DNA of 64,000 bases from Boswellia sacra (lineage: Eukaryota; Streptophyta; Magnoliopsida; Sapindales; Burseraceae), in the NCBI GenBank assembly GCA_013180625.2, contig SNVD02010585.1, forward strand, positions 1 through 64,000, given 5' to 3'. Shown here piece by piece: positions 49,430-60,712 of the stretch. The notes beneath the pieces were generated by a model that did no database searches, had not been told where the DNA came from, and saw nothing but the letters and a program-made list of their open reading frames with translations. The number at the start of each line of letters is the position of its first letter. Position 1 is the first letter of the stretch. The position numbers and the translations under genes were made by a program.

Positions 49430-51989
49430 TGTCATAACCCATACTAGACAAACAAAATATAGCATTTTTTATGGTCATTTAAATATGAACTCTGTTATTT
49501 CTTTCAAAAATTAATATTATTATCACACAAAACAGAGCTTCTAATCACAACCACACTATTTCACTGTATATAGATACATTCAAAAATCGAAAGAGTTTCT
49601 ACAGTATAGCTATGCTAACATAGAGCAGCGGTCTTTGGTTGCCAAGGGAACTCTATCGATATGCCAAAAGTCCTCCATCCAAAAACTCACTCTACTGCTC
49701 ACCTGAGGCACACAACAACTTCAGTGAATAAAACTCAGTAAGTAAGCTAAGTGAATATACGACAATAAACAATAACATTGAAATTCAATCTACAGTATGA
49801 AATTGTCCACTTCTAACTACACAGGCATTAGCTAACTTGTTAAAGAAGAAATGCTCTGAACTCACTTCGGTTACATTTGCACTCCTTCGCCAATTTTCTT
49901 TCTAGACCTTTGTAGGTCGATTCAATCTCACATAAGTGAGTTCACATTTCTCTACTCATCGCTTTTTCATGTACAATCACAATCACAAAATGAGGAAGCT
50001 TCCATAGTATCAGTTACAGTCACCTAGGGAAAGGCTCTCTAATCAAGGTAGGACTTTTCATTTCACAGTCAGTTCCCATACAATAGCTCAAGGCTAGTCT
50101 GACAATCCGGGTGATACCGAGCCCATGCTACCGAATCTCGTCTAGAGAAACACATGGTCCAGACCTCCCCTCAAGTCATGGGAGTATGGAATGCCCAAGG
50201 CTAGTCTGACAATCCGGGTGATACCGGGCCCATGCTACCGAATCTCATCTAGAGAAACACATGGTCCAGACCTCCCCTCAAGCCATGAAACAGTACAGAA
50301 CAGTACAAATACATTTAGATGCCTACACTTGAAATAGCTCGAGGCTAGTCTGACAATCCGGGTGATACCGGGCCCATGCTACCGAATCTCATCTAGAGAA
50401 ACACATGGTCCAGACCTCCCCTCAAGCCATGAGAGCTAAACTTCCTAGGTCTTGGCATGCCAATCACTTTTCCTCATTCACAATCAGTCACAATATCTCA
50501 CATTCAAGCATCAAGGTGCTTACAATTAATAGTGTTACAATCCACAAAATTACATACATACAGTACGCAAAATTTATTGTGGCCTCAGAATAGTTAGCTT
50601 ACTTACCTTGTATAGCTGCTTTTCGATGCTTGTGATTGACCTAAAAATAAAACAAAATCTCTTTTTAGGTCACCATACACTTGTAAAATATTTCCCCCTT
50701 TTTGGCTCTATTTCCATACTTACTTTGACAAACAATTCACAACAACAATTATCTACTTCCAAAAATTCACACAAGTAGGTAGACATCTTTTACACACATA
50801 CCTCATGTCTCCTTAAAATTTTTAGAGCCAATTTGGGGTCATTTGGCCACTCAAAATAATCAAATTTATTACCTCAACAATTCTGCCACTGCATTCACTT
50901 CACTGAGCACTATCAACTTAAAATTTTTTAGGAATTTCAATCCTACTCAAATGGCTACAAAAATTTACAGGCTGGTATATAACATATGTATATACCTCCA
51001 TACCAAAAATCAGGGCTTTTCAAGGGCTTTAAGTCATTTAAACCCAATTAATTCTAACTGCCCTGTTTTGGAAACTGAAAATTTCTAGTTTTATCAAGCC
51101 AACTTTAAAAATTCATAGAAATTTATACAGAGCTTCAATCTCATTAAAAATTTACAGTACTATATCTGACACATAGAAGAACTTGCATACATAAATTCAG
51201 GCACTTTTACAAAGATTTGCCCCCTCAAATCGAGTTCATTCTCCCTGCCCTATTTTAAAACAGGGGAATTCATAATTTTCGAACCAGAATTTCAAAATTC
51301 ATTACAATTTACACACTACGAATTTTTAAGTGATTCCAATTGCTATACACTCCTGGACATGTCTATTTTTATCCATAAAAATTTCAGAACAAGAAAATGT
51401 CCCCCTGATTTTTGGTAATTTTCGGAACATGCACTGTTCAGTGTAACAAAATTTTCAGGATTTGAACTAAACTCTCAATTCTAGCTTATATCTTCATCTC
51501 CTTACTTAGATGCATTCAAAACTCATTCAAATTCACATCTCCATACAATTTTCCAGCAGCACAAACAACAATTCATATACTCACATCACAACCCAAAAGA
51601 ATTCTTGCAAATACATACACAATAGCACAAGAATTCTAAAGGAAAAAGATGAGTTCTTACCCTTTTCTTTCTTCCTTCTCCTTCCCTTCTTTGTGGTCTT
51701 GATGAATTTTTGTGTTGAAAACTTAGAGAGAGTGTGAAGAACTGAAACCGTTCACTTAAGAGCAAGAGGGAAGAAATTCTAGAATTCTTCCCATTTTTAT
51801 AGTATATTAAGGCAAATGTCTCATTAGTCCTTCTCTCCTCTTTTATAACTATTAAACCCATCACTCTTTTAATTAAGCCCCTCATTCTTTCATTTATTAC
51901 ATTACAATTCAAATACATTATATATACATTAATACATATGTAACCATAACACATGATATAATGTACACTACAAAATTTAGGATATTACA
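49430..51989 (-). repeat. Tekay-like 3' LTR
   Basis: 2,560 bp. In sense direction it runs TGTAATATCC to GGGTTATGACA. By eye about 35 substitutions and two one-base indels separate it from the other LTR (about 1.4%), mostly transitions. It includes three tandem-like copies of a roughly 90-bp block. Confidence 0.95.
50091..50432 (-). repeat. Three direct repeats inside the Tekay-like 3' LTR
   Basis: Blocks beginning GGCTAGTCTGACAATCCGGG and ending near CTCCCCTCAAG start at about 50092, 50199 and 50342. Each contains the near-palindrome CCGGGTGATACCGGG. The spacers between copies differ. The same triplet occurs in the other LTR at about 57451, 57558 and 57700, so it predates integration. Confidence 0.9.
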
Positions 51990-52008
51990 ACTCTCCCCCC
52001 CTTTAAAA
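51990..52008 (-). other. Tekay-like polypurine tract
   Basis: Minus strand AAAGGGGGGGAGAGT directly before the 3' LTR. Confidence 0.85.
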
Positions 52009-52035
52009 GAATTTCGTCCCCGAAATTCAGTACAA

Positions 52036-55000
52036 TCATTCGAATAGAGAGGGGTATTTGGTACGCATTTCTTCCTCTAATTCCCAAGTTGCTTCTCCTA
52101 TGGAGTGATTTTCCCAAAGTACTTTCACCAATGGTATGTTCCTCTTCCGAAGTCCATGTTCTTTGCGATCTATGATTCGGATCGATCTCTCCTCATATGT
52201 AAGATTGGCTCTCAACTCCGGAAGTTCAGAACTCAGCACATGGGATGGATCCGAAACATATTTCCTTAACATGGAGACATGAAAGACATCATGCACTCCA
52301 GACAATGAAGGTGGTAAGGCAAGTTTATATGCTGCCTCTCCAATCCTTTCCACAATCTCATAAGGGCCAATAAATCTTGGACTCAATTTCCCTTTCTTTC
52401 CAAATCGCATCACTCCTTTCATAGGAGCAACTTTAAGGAAAACTTTATCTCTTGCTGCAAATTCCAACTTCTTCCTTCGCTGATCAGCATAACTCTTCTG
52501 TCTACTTTGTGCTGCATTCATTCTGTCCTTCACTTTTCGAATGATATCACATGTTTGTTGTACAATTTCGGGCCCAAGTATCTTTCTTTCGCCAACCTCA
52601 TCCCAATGGATGGGTGATCTACACTTCCTCCCATACAAGGCTTCATAAGGGGCCATTCTTATTGTGGATTGATAGCTGTTGTTGTATGCAAATTCAACCA
52701 AAGTCAAATGCTTGTCCCAGCTATCGTTGAAGTCCAACACACAAGTTCTAAGCATATCTTCCAGAATCTGGATGGTCCTTTCCGACTGACCATCTGTTTG
52801 AGGATGAAAAACCCTGCTGTACTTTAATTTAGTGCCCAAAGCCTTATGTAAACTTTTCCAGAATTGGGAGGTGAATCTTGGGTCCCGATCTGAAACAATA
52901 GATACCGGTACTCCATGTAGTCTAACAATCTCATCTACATAGAGCTGAGCACATCTGTCCATAGTGAAGGTAGTGCGCACAGGAAGAAAATGTGCTGATT
53001 TTGTTAACCGATCCACAATCACCCAAATTGCATCATAGCCATTCCTAGTCCTCGGTAGACCCACAAAAAAATCCATAGTGATGTGTTCCCATTTCCATTC
53101 TGGTATTGATAGTGGATTTAGTAATCCCGATGGCCTTTGATGTTCTGCTTTAACTTGTTGACAAACTAAGCATTGTTCAACAAATTGAGCTATTTCCTTC
53201 TTCATACCAACCCACCAATAGTTATTTCGGAGATCCCTATACATCTTTGTACAGCCAGGATGCACCGAATAAGGAGAACTATGTGCTTTATTCAATATTT
53301 CTCGTTTCAACTCTATCACATTTGGCACACATAATCTTCCTTCGAAGTATAATACCCCGTCGGAAGAGATAACAAAACCTGGCCTCTTCCCCAATGGAAC
53401 TTCTTCCCTCGCCTTCTTCAAAAAGGTATCTTCACATTGACTCTTCTTGATCTTTTCAATAATGGTGGGTTGCACGACCAATGAAGCCAAATGTAAGCAT
53501 TTATTCAGCTGAACAATCTCAATAGCAAGTTTCTCCAGATCTTGCATTATTGACCGTTGTGTGGTAACTAAAGCAGCCATATGTCCAGAAGACTTTCTAC
53601 TCAAGGCATCCGCCACCACATTCGCTTTTCCAGGATGATAATTAATGACACAATCATAATCCTTGACCAATTCAAGCCATCGCCTTTGCCTCATATTTAA
53701 TTCCTTCTGAGTGAAGAAATATTTAAGGCTCTTATGGTTGGTATAAATCTCACATCTTGCTCCGTATAAGTAATGCCTCCAAATCTTTAATGCAAACACC
53801 ACTGCTGCCAGTTCTAGATCATGGGTAGGGTAATTCTTCTCATAGTCCTTCAATTGTCGAGATGCATAGGCTATAACCTTGCCATTTTGCATCAAAACAC
53901 ACCCCAACCCGTTCTTAGAAGCATCACTGTATATCACAAATCCTTCTGAACCAGAAGGGATAGTCAGTACTGGAGCTGTCACCAATCGGTTCTTGACTTC
54001 CTGAAAACTTTTCTCACAGTCTTCTGACCATACAAAAGCTACATTCTTCCTAGTCAACTGTGTTAAGGGCGAGGCTATCTTGGAAAAGCCTTCAACAAAT
54101 CTCCTATAGTATCCAGCCAATCCCAGAAAGCTACGCACTTTAGTTACATTAGTCGGTCTCGGCCACTTCACAATAGCTTCCACTTTATTTGGGTCTACTG
54201 AGATCCCATCACCTGAAACAATGTGACCCAAGAAAGAAATCTGGTTGAGCCAAAACTCGCATTTCTTGAATTTGGCATACAGTTTCTTCTCTCTCAATAA
54301 CTGCAATACCCTTCTCAAATGCTCTTCGTGTTCTTCAAAATTCTTAGAATACACCAAAATATCATCAATGAACACAATGACGAATTTATCCAAGAATTCC
54401 TTAAAAACACGGTTCATAAGATCCACAAAAGCAGCTGGAGCATTCGTGAGTCCGAAAGGCATCACCAAGAATTCATAGTGCCCATACCTCGTTCGAAAGG
54501 CAGTCTTGGAAATGTCTTCCTTTTTGATCTTTAACTGATGGTATCCGGATCGAAGATCAATCTTAGAAAACACACTTGCCCCATGCAACTGATCGAGTAG
54601 ATCATCAATCCTTGGAAGTGGATACTTGTTCTTTATAGTCACCCGATTCAACTCACGATAATCAATGCACAATCTCATTGTCCCATCCTTTTTCTTCACA
54701 AACAGAATTGGTGCTCCCCAAGGAGAGACACTGGGACGGATGAAACCCTTATCCAGTAACTCCTGTAACTGCTCCTTCAATTCTTTAAGTTCCGTTGGTG
54801 ACATCCGATATGGAACTTTGGATATAGGAGTGGTTCCCGGTAAAAGATCGATAGTGAACTCAATTTCTCGATCGGGAGGGAGTCCGGGTAATTCTTCTGG
54901 GAACACATCTGTAAATTCATTTACCACTGGAATGTTCTGAATACTCTTTTCGTCCTTCGGTGTCTCCATAACACAAGCCAAGAAACCCATACATCCCTTC

Positions 55001-56556
55001 CGAAGGAACTTTTGGGCTTTCAAAGCTAAAACAATCCGTGGCAATGAAACTATATCCACCCTGACAAAGCTGCACTCCAATCCGAGTGGAGTATGGAATA
55101 CCACTTTCTTCTCAAAACACTTGACATCTGCATGATATTTAGACAACCAATCCATACCCAGAATCACATCAAAATCACGCATCTCCAAGATGATTAGATT
55201 GGCCTCTAACTCTTGGCTATCTATTTTAATCGGGCAGGATTTCAACTCTTCTTTAGCACACAATGCCATCCCCGAAGGAGTAGAGACACACATCTCAACC
55301 TCCATAATTGAAGGCTTTACCTCCACTTTATGAGCAAAAGTACGAGACATAAAGGAATGAGTGGCACCCGAATCAAACAATACATGAGCATTATGACCAA
55401 GAACAGAGATAATACCAGAAACAAACGATGGAGCCTCCCGTGCTTCAGTGGTGGTAAGGGCATAGACTCTTCCTTGAGCTCGTGGTTCTCTACCCGATGC
55501 ATTCTGAACTCTACCAGGAGTAATAGGAGCTTGACTGGCTTCAGGACATGATGCAATAAAGTGTCCAGTTTTTCCACACTGGAAGCACGCTCTAGTCTTG
55601 AAATGACACATTCCTTTATGTGTTCTGTGGCATGTGTCACATATAGGAAATTCTTTCCTACCCGTATTCTGCTTCTTCTTTCCTTTGCCTTTCTCGAACC
55701 GTTTGCTATTATTCCTCCATGGCTTCCTTGGTTGAGAACCAGAACCCTCTTCTTTAGACTTGCCAGCTTCAGTCATTTCTTCATCTCTGTCCAATATCTA
55801 AGCCTTCCTCAGCACTGCACTGTAGCTTTTCAATTCAAAAGCTGCCACGTGCCTTCGAATTTCTGGTTTCAGGCCTCTCTCAAAGAGCTTGGTTTTCTCC
55901 TCTTTTGTATTGATGAGGTGTGGAGCAAATTTGGAGAGAGCCTCGAACTTCCTTTCATATTCTGTGAGGGACATGGACCCCTGAGTTAATTGTAAAAATT
56001 CAGCAATCTTCTCATTCTTCAATGACTGAGGGAAGTACTTGTCATAAAATAACTCTTTAAACTGAGCCCAAGTAAGCACTCCATCTTCTCCAGTGTGAGC
56101 TCTCTTGGTCATTTCCCACCAATAACTTGCACTATCATCTAGTATAAAAGTAGCACATGTGAGCCGTTGTGTATCAGTACACCCCATAAGCTCGAATATT
56201 ATCTCCATTTTACGAACCCATTCTTCTGCAGCTAATGGGTTTGTTAAGCCTGTAAAGGATGGAGGGTTGAGTCTTCTAAACTGCTCCACAACTTGTATAT
56301 TTTCAGAAGTGGTGGTGGAACTAGGTTGTGCAGCCTCCCGTCTCACATCAGTCAAAATCTGTACTAACTCCTGGACTGTAGTGTCCTAAGCCCGTGAGCT
56401 GCTACTAGTCCTAATTTGCCTCTTCGATCTTCTATTTCTGACCAAAGCAGGTTCGTCCAGCTCCGAGGTTCGTCTCACTCTAGATGTGGTGCTACCTCTT
56501 CTCATTTCCTCCACGGTGGGGTTATCGGCCCTCCTGGGTCGTCCCGGTCGAGACAT
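52036..56556 (-). pseudogene. Tekay-like gag-pol polyprotein, two in-frame stops
   Basis: The frame starts at the ATG 56554-56556 (MSRPGRPRRADNPTVEEM) and runs to the stop before 52036, about 1,500 codons. It stays in one frame with two TAG codons (56386-56388 and 55798-55800). Domains in order: gag (SYWWEMTKRAHTG), CCHC knuckle [14 protein letters not shown] (near 55570), protease [12 protein letters not shown] (near 55370), RT with [10 protein letters not shown] and FIDDILVYS (near 54360), RNase H ([12 protein letters not shown] near 53930), and integrase HHCC ([11 protein letters not shown]...CLVCQQVK, 53160-53260). The integrase core has DFFVGLP and SDRDPRF, followed by a GPY/F-type module ([10 protein letters not shown] near 52360) and the chromodomain-like tail [19 protein letters not shown] (52060-52120). 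Apart from the two stops it looks undamaged. Confidence 0.95.
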
Positions 56557-56774
56557 GACTATCAATTCTGATCATTAGAATAGAATGAGGCACCGTATAA
56601 ATAACGATAATTCTACTAATAATAATAATTAGTACTCCTCATCATATACAACCATTTCAGAGATTTCAATATAGAAATCAAACAATTATCAATCTTACTT
56701 ACTATGAAGGATTTGGCATGGACTTGGTTCCCTTGACCGCTTGCAACAAAATGTCTACAGAACCTTAAACCTAT

Positions 56775-56786
56775 GCTCTGATACCA
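56775..56786 (-). other. Tekay-like primer-binding site
   Basis: Minus strand TGGTATCAGAGC, four bases inside the 5' LTR border. Confidence 0.95.
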
Positions 56787-56790
56787 CTAC

Positions 56791-59348
56791 TGTCATAACC
56801 CATACTAGACAAACAAAATATAGCATTTTTACGGTCATTTAAATATGAACTCTGTTATTTCTTTCAAAAATTAATATTATTATCACACAAAACAGAGCTT
56901 CTAATCACAACCACACCATTTTACTGTATATAGATACATTCAAAAATCGAAAGAGTTTCTACAGTATGGCTATGCTAATATAGAGCAGCGGTCTTTGGTT
57001 GCCAAGGGAACTCTATCGATATGCCAAAAGTCCTCCATCCAAAAACTCACTCTACTGCTCACTGAGGCACACAACAACTTCAGTGAGTAAAACTCAGTAA
57101 GTAAGCTAAGTGAATATACGACAATAAACAATAACATTGGAATTCAATCTACAGTATGAAATTATCCACTTCTAACTACACAGGCATTAGCTAACTTGTT
57201 AAAGAAGAAATGCTCTGAACTCACTTCGGTTACATTTGTACTCCTTCGCCAATTTTCTTTCTAGACCTTTGTAGGTCGATTCAATCTCACATAAGTGAGT
57301 TCACATTTCTCTACTCATCGCTTTTTCATGTACAATCACAATCACAAAATGAGGAAGCTTCCATAGTATCAGTTACAGTCACCTAGGGAAAGGCTCTCTA
57401 ATCAAGGTAGGACTTTTCATTTCACAATCAGTTCCCATACAATAGCTCAAGGCTAGTCTGACAATCCGGGTGATACCGGGCCCATGCTACCGAATCTCGT
57501 CTAGAGAAACACATGGTCCAGACCTCCCCTCAAGTCATGGGAGTATAGAATGCTCAAGGCTAGTCTGACAATCCGGGTGATACCGGGCCCATGCTACCAA
57601 ATCTCATCTAGAGAAACACATGGTCCAGACCTCCCCTCAAGCCATGAAACAGTACAGAACAGTACAAATACATTTAGATGCCTACACTTGAAATAGCTCG
57701 AGGCTAGTCTGACAATCCGGGTGATACCGGGCCCATGCTACCGAATCTCATCTAGAGAAACACATGGTCCAGACCTCCCCTCAAGCCATGAGAGCTAAAC
57801 TTCCTAGGTCTTGGCATGCCAATCACTTTTCCTCATTCACAATCAGTCACAATATCTCACATTCAAGCATCAAGGTGCTTACAATTAATAGTGTTACAAT
57901 CCACAAAATTACATACATACAGTACACAAAATTTATTGTGGCCTCAGAATAGTTAGCTTACTTACCTTGTATAGCTGCTTTTCGATGCTTGTGATTGACC
58001 TAAAAATAAAACAAAATCTCTTTTTAGGTCACCATACACTTGTAAAATATTTCCCCCTTTTTGGCTCTATTTCCATACTTACTTTGACAAACAATTCACA
58101 ACAACAATTATCTACTTCCAAAAATTCACACAAGTAGGTAGACATCTTTTAAACACATACCTCATGTCTCCTTAAAATTTTTAGAGCCAATTTGGGGTCA
58201 TTTGGCCACTCAAAATAATCAAATTTATTACCTCAACAATTCTGCCACTGCATTCACTTCACTGAGCACTATCAACTTAAAAATTTGTAAGAATTTCAAT
58301 CCTACTCAAATGGCTACTAAAATTTACAGGCTGGTATATAACATATGTATATACCTCCATACCAAAAATCAGGGCTTTTCAAGGGCTTTAACTCATTTAA
58401 ACCCAATTAATTCTAACTGCCCTGTTTTGGAAACTGAAAATTTCCAGTTTTATCAAGCCAACTTTAAAAATTCATAGAAATTTATACAGAGCTTCAATCT
58501 CATTAAAAATTTACAGTCTTATATCTGACACATAGAAGAACTTGCATACATAAATTCAGGCACTTTTACAAAGATTTGCCCCCTCAAATCGAGTTCACTC
58601 TCCCTGCCCTGTTTTAAAACAGGGGAATTCACAATTTTTGAACCAGAATTTCAAAATTCATTACAATTTACACACTACGAATTTTTAAGTGATTCCAATT
58701 GCTATACACTCCTGGACATGTCTATTTTCATCCATAAAAATTTCAGAACAAGAAAATGTCCCCCTGATTTTTGGTAATTTTCGGAACATGTACTGTTCAG
58801 TGTAACAAAATTTCCAGGATTTGAACTAAACTCTCAATTCTAGCTTATATCTTCATCTCCTTACTTAGATGCATTCAAAACTCATTCAAATTCACATCTC
58901 CATACAATTTTCCAGCAGCACAAACAACAATTCATATACTCACATCACAACCCAAAAGAATTCTTGCAAATACATACACAATAGCACAAGAATTCTAAAG
59001 GAAAAAGATGAGTTCTTACCCTTTTCTTTCTTCCTTCTCCTTCCCTTCTTTGTGGTCTTGATGAATTTTTGTGTTGAAAACTTAGAGAGAGTGTGAAGAA
59101 CTGAAACCGTTCACTTAAGAGCAAGAGGGAAGAAATTCTAGAATTCTTCCCATTTTTATAGTATATTAAGGCAAATTTCTCATTAGTCCTTCTCTCCTCT
59201 TTTATAACTATTAAACCCATCACTCTTTTAATTAAGCCCCTCATTCTTTCATTTATTACATTACAATTCAAATACATTATATATACATTAATACATATGT
59301 AACCATAACACATGATATAATGTATACTACAAAATTTAGGATATTACA
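56791..59348 (-). repeat. Tekay-like 5' LTR
   Basis: 2,558 bp, collinear with 49430-51989, including the three internal repeats (about 57451-57790). The 122-codon ORF present in both LTRs (59313-58945 in this copy) is AT-rich, has no recognisable domain and is shared simply because the LTRs are copies. Confidence 0.95.
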
Positions 59349-59359
59349 ATAAGTTATAC

Positions 59360-59475
59360 CTCATGTATATTTCGAAATGTTACACCGGATTTAACACCCC
59401 ACCTTTTCCCACAACTGATGCATAGTCCTCTGAAAGATCCTGGATGTGTGCGTATAACCGTTTTTGAAGATGTTT
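59360..59475 (-). pseudogene. CPL4/FCP1-like CTD phosphatase, upstream exon (gene fragment)
   Basis: Minus-strand exon bounded by CAG (59476-59478) and GT (59358-59359). It encodes RTHPGSFRGLCISCGKRWG followed by VKSGVTFRNIHE, the segment that precedes the catalytic domain in plant CPL4-type phosphatases. Its last codon joins the exon at 49249 in phase (…NIHE then GLRRGND…). Further upstream exons are not visible before the copia element at 59889. Confidence 0.75.
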
Positions 59476-59888
59476 CTGCACATCGCAACATATACAAAAT
59501 AATTCAGTTCATTCAACATCGGAGAAATCTAACAAAAGGAGACTCAAATGAAAAATAAACATCAAATCTGCATAACAAAATCACAGTCTACAGAGCAATT
59601 CAACCATCTAGCGTATTGTAAAATAGCAAAGTACAAAATGAAAGATAAACATCAAATTTGTATAATGTAATCTAACTACATTTCTCTACTTCTCTAAAAC
59701 GTAGTTTCTAGGAGGATTTTCCCTTTTTTTCCCACTTTTTCTTGATAGGATGATAGCTAAACATTCAATTGCAGCAAAAGCACGCATTTAATACTATAAA
59801 AAAGGATATTAAAGAACCTTTATTTTTCCTTTGTGATTTTCATCGGGAATAATAATTCATCAAGAGATATGCATAGTGGACCACTAGG
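59476..59888. other. Intron-like or intergenic AT-rich segment
   Basis: No exon of the CPL4-like gene and no other gene recognised between its exon and the copia LTR. Confidence 0.5.
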
Positions 59889-60108
59889 TGTTGGAGATAA
59901 ACTTTATTTGTATTAGAATTTAATTTTTGTTTGAGAATTAAAGTTGAGTTCAAGTAGAATTAGGATTTATATTCATAGAAGAATTAGGATTACCATGAGT
60001 ACTATATAAGTAGAGTATTTTTTCTTATTTGTTTGAAGGGTGTGGAATTCAAAGAATAAAGAAATAAAAGAGCGAGTTTTTCAAATTCTTGTGTATTGAT
60101 TTCCAACA
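59889..60108 (+). repeat. Copia-2 5' LTR
   Basis: 220 bp, TGTTGGAGAT...TTTCCAACA, with inverted ends TGTTGGA/TCCAACA. A TATA-like ACTATATAAG lies near 60000. Borders are inferred from the ends and the primer site; the partner LTR is not in the window. Confidence 0.85.
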
Positions 60109-60110
60109 AG

Positions 60111-60122
60111 TGGTATCAGAGC
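60111..60122 (+). other. Copia-2 primer-binding site
   Basis: TGGTATCAGAGC, two bases after the LTR. Confidence 0.95.
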
Positions 60123-60712
60123 GGAAGAAGGAAGCTCACACCATCAACAGCCAAGGTTCGTCGGAAAACCGCCGGAAAAGTCGTCGGAAAGTCGCCGGAA
60201 AATTGTCAACCGGCGAGTGAGATCTCACCTCTATCATCATTGGATAGATCGGACAGCGATCTACAAGTTTCCCTTCTTGGCCGACGTCAAATTCCGGCTA
60301 TAACACATCGGAAACACAAAAACAAGTTGTGAAAATCGTTTTCACAGTGAAAGTCACTGGAAACCGGCAAGTGAATTGACACCACCCATCTAGTTCGACT
60401 CAGAATCAGCTGATCTATAATCTTCAAGAAGAGTGATCGTGCTTGGACGCCGAAAAATAGTCTGTTCGTGACTTGGGTGAAAAATATCAATCGACCCCCT
60501 TATACGTAAAATATCAGTCGACCCCCTGATCAGAAAATATCCAGTGGCACCTTGATACAAAAAATAGCAGTCTGCCCCCTGGACGTTGACAAATAATGTA
60601 AGCCCCCCAGAACTGAAAATATTTCAATTTATATCCTCTGTGTGCAGAATTTCAGTTTGGTCCAAATAGATTTTGTTTGTGATAGATTGACTCCTATAAT
60701 AGCATTGGCAAT
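60123..60712 (+). promoter_or_regulatory. Copia-2 leader with CGGAAA and GACCCCC repeats
   Basis: This non-coding leader has repeated (G/T)CGGAAA blocks at 60152-60200. From 60480 to 60665 it carries a degenerate repeat of about 30 bp built on AAAATATCAGTCGACCCCCTG. The second pattern resembles the leader of Copia-1 although the two elements are otherwise distant. Confidence 0.6.

Larger units (their letters stand above)
49430..59348 (-). mobile_element. Ty3/gypsy Tekay/Del-like chromovirus, complete structure, 9.9 kb
   Basis: Two LTRs of about 2.56 kb (49430-51989 and 56791-59348), primer-binding site, polypurine tract and a gag-pol with a C-terminal chromodomain-like end, all in minus orientation. 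The target duplication ATAAG is perfect (49425-49429 and 59349-59353). It lies within an intron of the CPL4-like fragment, about ten bases past the upstream exon's donor, in the same orientation as that gene. Confidence 0.97.

Noticed and set aside
50405..50593. Plus-strand ORF repeated at 57764-57952
   Set aside because: Antisense to the chromovirus LTR and part of its 90-bp repeat; no protein family features.
51586..51954. 122-codon minus-strand ORF in one LTR, with a near-identical partner at 58945-59313
   Set aside because: It is conserved only because the LTRs are copies of each other. It has no domain, AT-biased composition and lies in the sense leader part of the LTR.
54245..55989. 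Plus-strand ORFs across the chromovirus pol region
   Set aside because: Antisense shadows of RT, protease and gag coding sequence.
15758..60122. tRNA-like sequences TGGTATCAGAGC at several places
   Set aside because: They are primer-binding sites of retrotransposons next to LTR ends; no tRNA cloverleaf surrounds them.
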